Assembly: GCA_024235755.1 (NCBI GenBank)
Contig: JACKLV010000009.1
Location: forward strand, 62,001-126,000
DNA length: 64,000 nt
DNA from: Burkholderiales bacterium
Lineage (GTDB): Bacteria; Pseudomonadota; Gammaproteobacteria; Burkholderiales; Nitrosomonadaceae
Direction: 5' to 3'
Shown here: positions 8,315 to 16,369 of the stretch, in pieces
Numbering within the stretch: the stretch's first letter is position 1
Layout of the letters: each line of letters opens with the position of its first letter
The notes under the pieces: model-generated
What the model saw: only the letters and a program-made list of their open reading frames with translations
Told to the model about the DNA's origin: nothing
Database searches by the model: none
Made by a program: the position numbers and the translations under genes

Positions 8315-8782
8315 ATGACAAAAGAAGATAAAATCGTTGATATATACACAGATGGGGCGTGTAAAGGTAATCCGGGTGTAGGTGGATGGGGTGCAGTGTT
8401 GAAATATGGCGTACATGAACAGGAAATTTTCGGCGGCGAAAAACACACAACCAATAACCGTATGGAATTGCTTGCCGCAATCAGGGCTTTGGAGTCGTTG
8501 AAACGAGCCTGTAGGGTGCGTTTATACACGGATTCACAGTATGTGCATAATGGAATCGGCCAGTGGATGCAGGCATGGAAGGCGCGCAACTGGAGAACTG
8601 CCAATAAAAAGCCGGTCAAGAACGAGGATTTATGGAGAACGCTGGATCGGTTGTCACAGAAACATGATATTGAGTGGCTTTGGGTGCGCGGACATGCCGG
8701 GCATGAAGGCAACGAGCGCGCTGATATGCTGGCAAATCGTGGCGTCAAAAAAATTCTAATCGAAGCTGAGAGTACCTCTTGA
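8315..8782 (+). CDS. rnhA: Ribonuclease HI
   Basis: Endonuclease that cuts the RNA strand of RNA-DNA hybrids (R-loops, primers). I chose the ATG at 8315 rather than the upstream in-frame ATG at 8276. It gives 155 residues, exactly the E. coli length, and starts just before the first strand (KIVDIYTDGACKGNPG). Catalytic residues are visible: D13, E51 (NNRMELLA), D73 (YTDSQYV) and D137 (NERADMLA), with the flexible-loop H127 in GHAGHEGNE. The stop at 8780-8782 is two bases before the dnaQ ATG, so the two are surely cotranscribed. Confidence 0.95.
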   Translation: MTKEDKIVDIYTDGACKGNPGVGGWGAVLKYGVHEQEIFGGEKHTTNNRMELLAAIRALESLKRACRVRLYTDSQYVHNGIGQWMQAWKARNWRTANKKPVKNEDLWRTLDRLSQKHDIEWLWVRGHAGHEGNERADMLANRGVKKILIEAESTS

Positions 8783-8784
8783 CA

Positions 8785-9486
8785 ATGCGGCAAATTGTTC
8801 TCGATACGGAAACAACCGGTCTGGAATATAAACTGGGGCATAGGATTGTCGAGATTGCTGCAGTCGAGATTAGCAACCGGCAGTTAACCGGAAACCATTT
8901 TCATCGTTATCTCAATCCAGAACGCGAGAGTGATGAGGGTGCATTACAAGTGCACGGGTTAACCCGTGCGTTTTTGCAGGACAAACCGAAATTCAGGGAA
9001 ATTGCCAGAGATTTCCTGGATTTTGTCTATGAAGCGGAATTGATTATTCATAATGCACCATTTGATGTGGGTTTCTTGAATCACGAACTGGGGCTCGAGA
9101 AAATGTCTACATTGGATACTTATTGTGCGCAAATCACCGATACGCTCAAACTGGCAAAGGATTTGCATCCGGGTAAGCGTAATAATCTGGATGCTTTGTG
9201 TGAACGCTATAAAATCGATAATTCCAAAAGAACATTGCATGGCGCATTACTAGATGCGGAGCTGTTAGCCGAAGTTTATCTTGCGATGACGCGCGGACAG
9301 GAAAGTCTGATGATGGATCTGGATAGTACGAATCCGATAGGTAGTCAGATTGATTATGGTGTTGACAGCCTGAGTCTGCGTGTTATTTCGGCCAGTGCGG
9401 AGGAGCTTGAACGGCATGAATGCCAGTTGGAGCAGATTGACAGGGAAAGCGATAACCGATGTATATGGAAAAAGATGGAATGCTGA
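8785..9486 (+). CDS. dnaQ: DNA polymerase III epsilon subunit (3'-5' proofreading exonuclease)
   Basis: Proofreading subunit of the replicative polymerase core. The ATG at 8785 is preferred over a TTG at 8779 inside the rnhA stop; it gives 233 residues, MRQIVLDTETTG. DEDDh exonuclease motifs: Exo I DTETTGLEY (D7, E9), Exo II HNAPFDVGFLNHEL, Exo III LHGALLDAELLAEVY with the catalytic His and Asp. The C-terminal extension (about 185-233) fits the part that contacts the alpha subunit. It is directly coupled to rnhA. No terminator is evident before the convergent TPR gene. Confidence 0.96.
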   Translation: MRQIVLDTETTGLEYKLGHRIVEIAAVEISNRQLTGNHFHRYLNPERESDEGALQVHGLTRAFLQDKPKFREIARDFLDFVYEAELIIHNAPFDVGFLNHELGLEKMSTLDTYCAQITDTLKLAKDLHPGKRNNLDALCERYKIDNSKRTLHGALLDAELLAEVYLAMTRGQESLMMDLDSTNPIGSQIDYGVDSLSLRVISASAEELERHECQLEQIDRESDNRCIWKKMEC

Positions 9487-9504
9487 TTTTACAGTTGGTA
9501 TAAA

Positions 9505-10146
9505 TCACTCTTTCCATTTGCCGACCGCTGCCAGTCTATTTTTGAGTCCAGGCAGCGGAAAATTCTGAGCGTAAGCTTTTTTAGCGTGATACAGGGCTTT
9601 TTCATAATTTTTCTTTTTTAAATACAGTAACCCGAGGTTATAGTTGGTAGTAGGGTTGTCCGGTTCTATATTGACAGCAATTTGCAATTGTTCCAGCGCC
9701 ATGTTCAATTTGTTTTCTTTGAGAAGATGGTTGCTGAAGATAACGCGAACTACGGCATCGTTTGGCTTAAAGCGGACAGCTCTGTCAAAATAGCATAAAA
9801 CGGTATATCGGGTGCCTTCGGGTCTGGATGTTTTATCCCTCAAAGCAAGCCTGCTCAATGTGTGCAATGCTCTGTGGTGATTGGGAAAAGCGCTTAAAGT
9901 ATAATTCAAGTCACCGCCAATTGAGCTTGTTGTGCCGGAGATCAGGTTTTCTACGTTGCGGTCGAAATGGTGGGTTTCAACAACTTTTAACTCTTCTTTT
10001 TTTGTTGGATCGGTGTAATCAAACGGTCCAAAAGTCGTATTATCAACTTCGCCACAATAGGGACCGGCAAAAACCGGCCTAGTCAATATTAGCAGAAAGA
10101 CTAAAATCCAAATAATTGGGTGTTCTGTAAGTTTTTTTGTGTTCAT
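9505..10146 (-). CDS. Secreted or periplasmic TPR-repeat protein
   Basis: A 213-residue protein with a signal peptide (about 1-27, cleavage after PVFA). The middle region is not recognised, with paired Cys in the mature part (PYCGEV and TVLCYFDRAV). The C-terminal TPR block (about 130-205) includes NKLNMALEQLQIAVNIEPDN and TNYNLGLLYLKKKNYEKALYHA, two to three helical repeats that normally bind other proteins. It is convergent with dnaQ (18 bp between the ends) and has a 279-bp upstream gap shared with the divergent nhaC gene. Role unknown; a periplasmic scaffold is the likeliest reading. Confidence 0.75.
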   Translation of the reverse strand: MNTKKLTEHPIIWILVFLLILTRPVFAGPYCGEVDNTTFGPFDYTDPTKKEELKVVETHHFDRNVENLISGTTSSIGGDLNYTLSAFPNHHRALHTLSRLALRDKTSRPEGTRYTVLCYFDRAVRFKPNDAVVRVIFSNHLLKENKLNMALEQLQIAVNIEPDNPTTNYNLGLLYLKKKNYEKALYHAKKAYAQNFPLPGLKNRLAAVGKWKE

Positions 10147-10425
10147 ATGTGATGGGATCGTATGATCGCTCTGACCTTAAAACAATCCGGGTAACTTAAA
10201 TAATCATTTATGACCTGAGACAAATATAATCTTGCCATTAAAACGAATCTACTGACAACTGTTAATTGACAAAAAATGCAATGACTATATTTACGAAAGT
10301 TTTAAAAAAGATTTCGCCAGCTTCAAACTGTGCCTGACAATATCACGCAGATAGAGTACAAGAGTACAAGTAGCTGGTTATAACGAATAGGTAGCCTCGT
10401 TCGATGAGTTGGATTAATTAATGAG

Positions 10426-11880
10426 ATGACACAAACAACTGGAAAAACAACAGAAATTGAAACACAGTTTGAATTGGCTTTGGCGGATAAAAAATTGCCC
10501 TCGTTGGCTCATGCCATTATTTGCTTTTTAGGTGTGTTTCTAATGATTTCACTGGGATTGTTTGTATTCGAGGCCAGTCTGCATGCCATCATTTTTCTTG
10601 CGCTGATCTGGGCAACCATGCAAGCCGCCTTACTTGGACACTCTTTTCTTGTCATCCGGCAGATGATGAATCACGGTATTTATAAGGCATTGCCGGCTTT
10701 GTATATTTTTTTGTTAATTGGCATGGTGATCGCAAGCTATATGCAAAGCGGGACAATTGCCAGTTTGTTTTATTACGGGATTGATCTGCTTAGTCCGGTG
10801 ATTTTTTTGCCTGTGGGATTGGTTTTGTGTTGTTTAATGTCGGTGGCAACCGGTACGTCATGGGGTACAGTTGGTACGCTGGGTGTAGTGTTAATGGGCA
10901 TTGGTGATGCCATGGGCATACCGCTGCCAATTGTTGCTGGCATGATTATTTCGGGCGCGACATTCGGTGATAAATTATCGCCAATCTCTGATACCACCAA
11001 TCTGGCGGCGATGAGTGCGGAAACCAGCCTGTACCGCCATATCTATTCCATGCTGTACACTACTGTGCCAACGTTTCTGATTGTGCTGTGTTTGTTCATA
11101 CTGATCGGGTTGCAATATTCCAATACACAGCTACAGCTGAACGGTATGCATGTTGAAACAGTGAGCGACACTATTAGGCTGGCATTAGGGAATGTCTACC
11201 AGCTAAATCCATTGATTACGCTGCTGCCGCTGATGGTCATGTTTGGTTTAAGCCTGAAACGATATGCGCCGGAGGTCAGTATGTCCATCAGTATTTTAGT
11301 CGCCATGCTGATTGCAATTGTATACCAGGGAAAAAATGGCATTGATGTGTTAAATGCGCTCTGGTTGAACTCCGATGGCACAACGGGTATTGAAAATCTG
11401 GATATGTTGCTTGGGCGGGGCGGTATGTACAGCATGGCCTGGACACTATTGTTGTCTGTTATGGCGCTGGCATTAGGCGGCATATTGCATCATGCCGGTT
11501 TTCTGCGAGTCTTGTTGATAAATATCATCGTGCATATCAGGCGCATCGGCACGCTGATTGCGACGACGATTGCTGCGGGATTTGCTTGCAACCTTGCCAT
11601 GGGAGAAGCGTACATATCAATAATTCTGAACAGTCAGTTGTTCAAAGGCTTTTATGAGGAAAAAGGCATAGACAGAGCCGTATTATCCCGTTCAGTGGAG
11701 GAAGGTGCAACGCAGACAACCGCGTTGATTCCGTGGACGACTACGGGCACTTTTTACGCTGCAACGTTGGGCGTTGCGACACTCGAATACGCTCCGTATG
11801 CATTGTTGAATTTGTTGAACCCATGCCTATCTATTATCATGGCCTATGCAGGCATTGGCTTACTAAAAAAAATGCATTAA
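10426..11880 (+). CDS. nhaC: NhaC-type Na+/H+ antiporter
   Basis: A 484-residue inner-membrane protein with about 11-12 hydrophobic segments, of the NhaC family (sodium-proton exchange). Family marks are SVATGTSWGTVGTLGVVLMG (about 139-158), the ISGATFGDKLSPISDTTNLAA block (about 174-194), and the second-half counterpart GATQTTALIPWTTTGTFYA (about 426-444). The GDKxSPxSDTTN motif is characteristic. Substrate choice (Na+ exchange versus organic-acid exchange) cannot be settled from sequence. It is likely monocistronic. Confidence 0.85.
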   Translation: MTQTTGKTTEIETQFELALADKKLPSLAHAIICFLGVFLMISLGLFVFEASLHAIIFLALIWATMQAALLGHSFLVIRQMMNHGIYKALPALYIFLLIGMVIASYMQSGTIASLFYYGIDLLSPVIFLPVGLVLCCLMSVATGTSWGTVGTLGVVLMGIGDAMGIPLPIVAGMIISGATFGDKLSPISDTTNLAAMSAETSLYRHIYSMLYTTVPTFLIVLCLFILIGLQYSNTQLQLNGMHVETVSDTIRLALGNVYQLNPLITLLPLMVMFGLSLKRYAPEVSMSISILVAMLIAIVYQGKNGIDVLNALWLNSDGTTGIENLDMLLGRGGMYSMAWTLLLSVMALALGGILHHAGFLRVLLINIIVHIRRIGTLIATTIAAGFACNLAMGEAYISIILNSQLFKGFYEEKGIDRAVLSRSVEEGATQTTALIPWTTTGTFYAATLGVATLEYAPYALLNLLNPCLSIIMAYAGIGLLKKMH

Positions 11881-11936
11881 AAATAGACGAGTGGAGTTCA
11901 ATATGTGTCAGTGGCCGAATACAGAAGAATGATTGT

Positions 11937-11950
11937 CCACATCGATGTGG
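11937..11950. other. 14-bp perfect palindrome downstream of nhaC
   Basis: CCACATCGATGTGG, 57 bp after the nhaC stop and about 150 bp before the lipoprotein gene. There is no T-run, so it is not an intrinsic terminator. It could be a regulator site for the lipoprotein gene or a mRNA end structure. Confidence 0.4.
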
Positions 11951-12100
11951 CTTGTGTTCAACTTGTATGTTTAGTTTGTTTCAGTATATACTCCAGGCTG
12001 GCTGTTTTTTATTAATTAGAAAAGTAATATTAACAATAATAACAGATAGTTTAAATTATTTATCCATTACATCAATATTCGATAATTATTAGGAGAAGCA

Positions 12101-12298
12101 ATGAAATTTTCAGTTTTTTTAGCAGCTTTACTCGCGCTTGTTTTATCAGGTTGTGGTAGCATGTTTGATTCCGCCGATATGGGCGATCCAAATATGGTTG
12201 ATACGGATTGTGAATTCGGTATCGACGGCAACGGCAACTGTCTGGCAGAAGGTGCGGATCCGCGCCCATATGGTGGCAAAAGCAAACCAGGCCACTAA
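12101..12298 (+). CDS. Small predicted lipoprotein
   Basis: A 65-residue protein with a type II signal peptide: hydrophobic core FLAALLALVLSGC with the lipobox LSGC, lipidated Cys at 18. The mature part is only about 48 residues and acidic, with a pair of Cys (DTDCEFGIDGNGNC) and a Gly/Pro-rich tail (DPRPYGGKSKPGH). A strong ribosome-binding site (TAGGAGAAGCA) precedes the ATG, and a textbook terminator follows 46 bp after the stop, so it is a real and independent gene. No function is recognised. Ser at +2 relative to no Asp argues for outer-membrane sorting. Confidence 0.8.
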   Translation: MKFSVFLAALLALVLSGCGSMFDSADMGDPNMVDTDCEFGIDGNGNCLAEGADPRPYGGKSKPGH

Positions 12299-12344
12299 TT
12301 TAAAGTTAATAGCCAACAACTGTCCTCGTTTAATTGAGGTAAGC

Positions 12345-12371
12345 AAAACCGCCCTTTCAGGCGGTTTTTTT
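12345..12371 (+). terminator. Intrinsic terminator after lipoprotein gene
   Basis: AAAACCGCC, loop CTTTCA, GGCGGTTTT followed by further T residues: a GC-rich stem with T-run, the clearest terminator in the window. Confidence 0.92.
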
Positions 12372-12381
12372 ATGGATCTCT

Positions 12382-12528
12382 GTGAATTATCAACGATTGT
12401 GTCCGTCTATTACCTTCCTTCTAGAAATTGGTAACGTATTGACCAACTGGTATGCTATTCATGTGATATTGCTGTCAATTCTTGGCCCGGTAATTGTTTA
12501 TCTGAAACTGATCCTGGGCAGTAAGTAA
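12382..12528 (+). CDS. Possible 48-residue membrane peptide or remnant
   Basis: Open frame from a GTG at 12382 to TAA at 12526-12528. It contains a convincing hydrophobic helix (WYAIHVILLSILGPVIVYLK) and a short basic end. There is no clear ribosome-binding site, it starts 11 bp after a terminator, and the frame stays open further upstream. It may be a small unannotated gene, the end of a decayed membrane-protein gene, or chance. The rest of the 12299-12657 interval holds only the terminator. Confidence 0.22.
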   Translation: MNYQRLCPSITFLLEIGNVLTNWYAIHVILLSILGPVIVYLKLILGSK

Positions 12529-12657
12529 TGTGCATGAGGAAAAATAGCGGAGAAAACTGGCTGTGGTTCTGAGCTTCCTAAGGCATAAAAGTAGCTTTCA
12601 GTTGTCTTGAGTACTAGGGTCTTTCCAATTCGCTGATAAACAAATCGGGGGGAGAAT

Positions 12658-14025
12658 TTAGTGGTTTATATGGCTATATGCCACGCGATTCCGTCCGAGT
12701 TTCTTGGCAATATACAGTGCCTTATCTGCAGTATCGAGTAGTTGAGCGGGAGAGTCATCTTTCTTGGGGATCGTTGTGCATACACCTACGCTCAGTGTAA
12801 CGACGTTTGCAATTTCGGAGTGACTAAAGTTAATGCCTGATGCAAAAATCTTTTTACGGCATTCTTCCGCCAAATGAGTGGCATCGATTAACTCTGTTTC
12901 CGGTAATAAAAGTGCGAATTCTTCCCCGCCATACCGGGCAATCATATCCTTGGGTCGTTTGGCTACTTCTGAAAGGATTTTTGCTATTGTTTTCAAACAT
13001 GCATCACCTTGCTGATGACCATAACAGTCGTTATACACTTTAAAAAAGTCGACATCGATCATGATGAGCGAGAGCGGAGTGTGGTCGCGCATAGCCTGTT
13101 TCCATTCTCGATTCAACGCATTATCGAATAAACGCCTATTGGCGATACCGGTTAATGCATCTTTGAATGATAACTGCTCCAACTCCTGGTTGAGCTGGAG
13201 CAGTTTCTTTTGTGTTTGTTCTTGCTGGTGTACGTGACGTTTGGTTTGATTGAAAAAATAAATCAGGGAAAATAAACCAATCGCCCAAAATAAACCGTAG
13301 CTGATATAGATAAGCGTTAAAGATTTTTGTTTCGCTTTTAAATAAGGTGTCATAGGTACTGCAACACCCAACGCACCACTGAGATCACCGACTTGATAAC
13401 TTTGGTTGGTATGACATTGCAGGCACTCGGCGTTAACTAGCAACGGAATCATTAAACGGAAATGAGGAATGCCATTAATTTTCACCACCTCTTTTTTCTC
13501 AATTGCCCCACTTTTAAATGCATACAAGGCACTTAATTCCCATTGGTCGGGCATGTTTTTTTGTGGATTAAGCAATGTTTCTGGTAGTGCAGTTACTTTT
13601 CCTTTAGGAATAGCAAAGTCGCGATACTCCTCCATAACTTGAGTGAGAATATGCACAGGATTTAATAACGTAAGTATCCTTCCTGAAGGCGTGACGATGT
13701 CGCGTTCCGGAATATGAGAAAGAAGCGGATTGGGTTCGACTTGTTCATTAACCGGTACATATACACCGCCGTGAGCAGCGCCCCAGCGCCTGAGTGCAAT
13801 GTCTCGATAAATATATGCTTGAGCAACATTTGATGCCAATTCAATCGACTGTTTATTCGCAATTTGGTAATGCCAGAATAGAGAAACAGAAATAATAAGG
13901 GTCCATACAACGACCGTTATAACCAGCCAAATAGCGTGATGATGCAATTTATTTTGAGTTCGATTGGCAGTCTTCAATTGTTCAAGCCGTGAATGTTTAC
14001 AGGGCGTTTTGTGCGCAGATTGCAC
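12658..14025 (-). CDS. Membrane diguanylate cyclase with haem-binding (DUF3365-type) sensor domain
   Basis: A 455-residue c-di-GMP synthase. TM1 is about 31-53. A periplasmic DUF3365/Tll0287-like domain spans about 55-230 and carries CLQCH at 201-205, a CXXCH haem-c attachment site. TM2 is about 234-258, then a linker coiled coil, then GGDEF (about 288-455). The active site is RYGGEEF (366-370 GGEEF), and the inhibitory I-site RPKD lies at 357-360, five residues before it, so both activity and product inhibition appear intact. It opens with KHSRLEQLK, without a signal peptide. It lies downstream of the exopolysaccharide operon on the same strand, with a 286-bp gap, and could tune that operon through c-di-GMP; that link is inferred. 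A haem in the periplasm suggests redox, O2 or NO sensing. Confidence 0.9.
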   Translation of the reverse strand: MQSAHKTPCKHSRLEQLKTANRTQNKLHHHAIWLVITVVVWTLIISVSLFWHYQIANKQSIELASNVAQAYIYRDIALRRWGAAHGGVYVPVNEQVEPNPLLSHIPERDIVTPSGRILTLLNPVHILTQVMEEYRDFAIPKGKVTALPETLLNPQKNMPDQWELSALYAFKSGAIEKKEVVKINGIPHFRLMIPLLVNAECLQCHTNQSYQVGDLSGALGVAVPMTPYLKAKQKSLTLIYISYGLFWAIGLFSLIYFFNQTKRHVHQQEQTQKKLLQLNQELEQLSFKDALTGIANRRLFDNALNREWKQAMRDHTPLSLIMIDVDFFKVYNDCYGHQQGDACLKTIAKILSEVAKRPKDMIARYGGEEFALLLPETELIDATHLAEECRKKIFASGINFSHSEIANVVTLSVGVCTTIPKKDDSPAQLLDTADKALYIAKKLGRNRVAYSHINH

Positions 14026-14311
14026 GAGCAGTCAAACATACAAATCCCATTCTCATGTTTGATTCATTCATAATATGCTCAGCGATTGAGTTAAATGTAG
14101 CTATAACTAAGTTAGTTGTTCGATTGGTTGTATTGAATAAACTTTCCGGTTTTTAACTAACGAGGCTATTTCTTCGTATTGAGCAATAGCTGATATCCAG
14201 CACGTTGAATTTTACACGATCAACTAGGGCTGGCTTTTCGTAGGAACGTTGTCCTATGGCTACTGAGTTGACGAAGTGCATGATGCAGCATTCGTCTGTT
14301 TATTTATAGAA

Positions 14312-14593
14312 TTATGTCAGTGTTAGTGTATCTGAAAATTTGTTGCGGGCAATATACTCCAAGTATTTTTTGGCTCTGTTGCTGACACCTGCGCCATGTT
14401 GAAGATAAGAATGCGCAGCTTGGCTGGGCGAATATTCGCAGGCCTTGTAACCTTGTAATTCAAGTTCGGCGGCTGATAACGATGATACCGTGAGTCTGCC
14501 TTTACCTAGTTTAATGATTTCATATTTGCTGCCGTGCTTAGCGATGACTATTGCAGTTTGGCGATGATGGTTGACGACAACAGTTGGTTGCAT
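14312..14593 (-). CDS. Hypothetical protein at end of exopolysaccharide operon
   Basis: 93 residues from the ATG at 14593 (an upstream in-frame TTG at 14605 would add 4). The protein is not recognised. It starts MQPTVVVNHHRQTAIVIAKHG, with a beta-rich first half (KYEIIKLGKGRLTVSSLSAAELEL) and a helical second half (QAAHSYLQHGAGVSNRAKKYLEYIARN). No signal peptide or membrane segment. It starts 18 bp after the deacetylase stop on the same strand, so it is probably the last gene of the operon. Confidence 0.6.
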   Translation of the reverse strand: MQPTVVVNHHRQTAIVIAKHGSKYEIIKLGKGRLTVSSLSAAELELQGYKACEYSPSQAAHSYLQHGAGVSNRAKKYLEYIARNKFSDTLTLT

Positions 14594-14611
14594 GGTGTAT
14601 TTCAAGCGGAA

Positions 14612-15604
14612 TCACGATACGGTTTGAACGGTTCTATGCATATTCTGCATCATTTGTAATACAAAACGGTTGCGGCGGATGTTCCAAGGTGTAAATCTTG
14701 GAAGTTGATAAATATCTGCGTTTTTTGTTGCTGCTCCCCACGCGGTTGATACTGCGGCATCGAAACCGATTTCTTTGAGCATGGCGACGTGCTCGGGTAT
14801 GTAATCACGCCCTGGTTTGCCATTTGGGTACGCAAAATAACGAACAGGTGCTTGTATAATATTCTCCAGAATTTTTTTGCCTGATTCGATCTCAGTATAG
14901 GCAGCCGCGCTATCCAGGCGCGTCAGAATCGGATGATTGACAGTATGTCCACCTATTTCCATGTCAGCGTTGTGTAATTGTTTGATCTGCTCGGCGGTCA
15001 TCATTAAACGTTCTGGCAGGGTTACGGGTATCAACTGACATAATCGGTCTAACCGTGCAAATCGCTCTTCATGCGGGAGGTATTTGAATATATCAATCAG
15101 CGTGAATAGTGTTTTCCGGCGTTGTGCGAGCGAGCTGATATCATATTTGTCTAAACCAATTTCGCTCAGATCGAGAACAGAATTTGGTGCGCGCCGCAGT
15201 AATTCAATCAGTTTGTCATTCCACATCATACCGCCATTAATAAAGCCGGCGGCAATAAAGAACGTTGCCACGACATTATATTTTTGCAGAATGGGTAATG
15301 CCACTTCGGCATTGTTGGCGTAACCATCATCAAAAGTAATACAGGCAGCCCGGCTCGGAAGTGTATTTTCTTGTAGCCTTTGAACGGCTTCATGCAGCGG
15401 GAGTACGTTAAAATGATTGGAGAGGTGGCGAATCTGCGCTTCAAAGCTCTCAGCATCTTCTTGGCCGAACAGCAATTCATCAGGTTCCTTTGGGACTCTG
15501 TGATAGAGCACAATAGATAAACGTGCGCGATGCCCGCCGGGAGACAATAATGAAGCAGCTGTGTTGATAAAGGACGTGTTCATGCGTGCTATAAAATTAG
15601 ACAT
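14612..15604 (-). CDS. Polysaccharide deacetylase (NodB-type, CE4)
   Basis: A 330-residue carbohydrate esterase 4 protein that would remove acetyl groups from an amino-sugar polymer. The NodB homology domain begins about residue 90 with CITFDDGYANNAE; FDDGY holds the catalytic base and a metal-ligand Asp. The second metal block GGHTVNHPILTR is about 215-226 (H-x3-H). Later it has APVRYFAYPNGKPG. No signal peptide is obvious, so it may act in the cytoplasm or be exported otherwise. It overlaps the upstream methyltransferase gene by 8 bp, which indicates translational coupling within the exopolysaccharide operon. Confidence 0.9.
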   Translation of the reverse strand: MSNFIARMNTSFINTAASLLSPGGHRARLSIVLYHRVPKEPDELLFGQEDAESFEAQIRHLSNHFNVLPLHEAVQRLQENTLPSRAACITFDDGYANNAEVALPILQKYNVVATFFIAAGFINGGMMWNDKLIELLRRAPNSVLDLSEIGLDKYDISSLAQRRKTLFTLIDIFKYLPHEERFARLDRLCQLIPVTLPERLMMTAEQIKQLHNADMEIGGHTVNHPILTRLDSAAAYTEIESGKKILENIIQAPVRYFAYPNGKPGRDYIPEHVAMLKEIGFDAAVSTAWGAATKNADIYQLPRFTPWNIRRNRFVLQMMQNMHRTVQTVS

Positions 15605-16358
15605 TGTGTATATCCTGCTGACGTTGTCCGCTTAAGATGAACGAATGGCTGAACAATTGCCCCATGAACGGGAAATAACGAAAGAACCATCTGACAGGGT
15701 TCGTTTCCATGATCCACTGAAAGCGATACCAGCGGGCCGGTAATATGGGTAGCCAATGTAATTGAATGTTATTTAAACCATTCTTTTTCATTAATCTACG
15801 CAGATTATCAACGGTTTCATAACGTAAATGCATAGGTTTGTTTTGAATCCGGCGGCTAAATTGTTCCCAAAGATGGGGTAAACACCGGCTGTTTAGGGCA
15901 TCTAAACAAATGCGCCCGCCAGGCTTGACTGTTTTGGACAAGCTGTTAACCGCATGGGTTGAATCATTCAAGGCCTGTATAACGCCGAAACAAATTGCGC
16001 CGTCGAAATAACCGGGTTTAATCGGTATCTTATTAATGTCTGCTACGCACCATGCAATCGATGATTCTCCTTTCAACCTGGCTTTCTGCAATGAAGGTAA
16101 AGAATAATCCAGACCAACAACTTCGCCACCTTGTTTTACAATAAACCTGGAGTAGGTTCCTGCGCCGCAACCGGCATCGAGCCATTTTTTCTTACTCGAG
16201 AATTGATCGTTGCTGTACCAAATTTCCTTGAATTTACGCAAACGTGCATCAAGTCCAGTTGGCGACCAGCCAGCAATACCTGCATCATCTTCTGCTTGCG
16301 CAGCAAAATTTTCGAATCTTTTTCGCCAAAGCTTTTCAAATGAGCGTGGTTTATTCAC
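15597..16358 (-). CDS. Class I SAM-dependent methyltransferase of exopolysaccharide operon
   Basis: A 253-residue methyltransferase. SAM motif I is LDAGCGAGTYSRFIV (about 60-74), motif II is GGEVVGLDYSLPSLQKARLK, then IPIKPGYFDGAICFGVIQAL and the post-motif VKPGGRICLDALNSR. The C-terminal part is hydrophobic/basic (RWFFRYFPFMGQLF). It probably modifies a sugar or lipid-linked intermediate, but the substrate is unknown. It overlaps the deacetylase start by 8 bp and follows the glycosyltransferase stop by 11 bp. Confidence 0.87.
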   Translation of the reverse strand: MNKPRSFEKLWRKRFENFAAQAEDDAGIAGWSPTGLDARLRKFKEIWYSNDQFSSKKKWLDAGCGAGTYSRFIVKQGGEVVGLDYSLPSLQKARLKGESSIAWCVADINKIPIKPGYFDGAICFGVIQALNDSTHAVNSLSKTVKPGGRICLDALNSRCLPHLWEQFSRRIQNKPMHLRYETVDNLRRLMKKNGLNNIQLHWLPILPARWYRFQWIMETNPVRWFFRYFPFMGQLFSHSFILSGQRQQDIHNV

Positions 16359-16369
16359 TTCTGGATATA

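Noticed and set aside
8269..8841. 190-residue minus-strand frame opposite rnhA and the dnaQ start
   Set aside because: It is the antisense of conserved rnhA, has no family similarity and a Cys/Ser-rich composition of a shadow frame.
11902..12092. Cys-rich short frames between nhaC and the lipoprotein gene (CPHRCGLCSTC)
   Set aside because: They need a frameshift and have no ribosome-binding site; the Cys come from TGT-rich sequence around the palindrome. Kept only as the palindrome.
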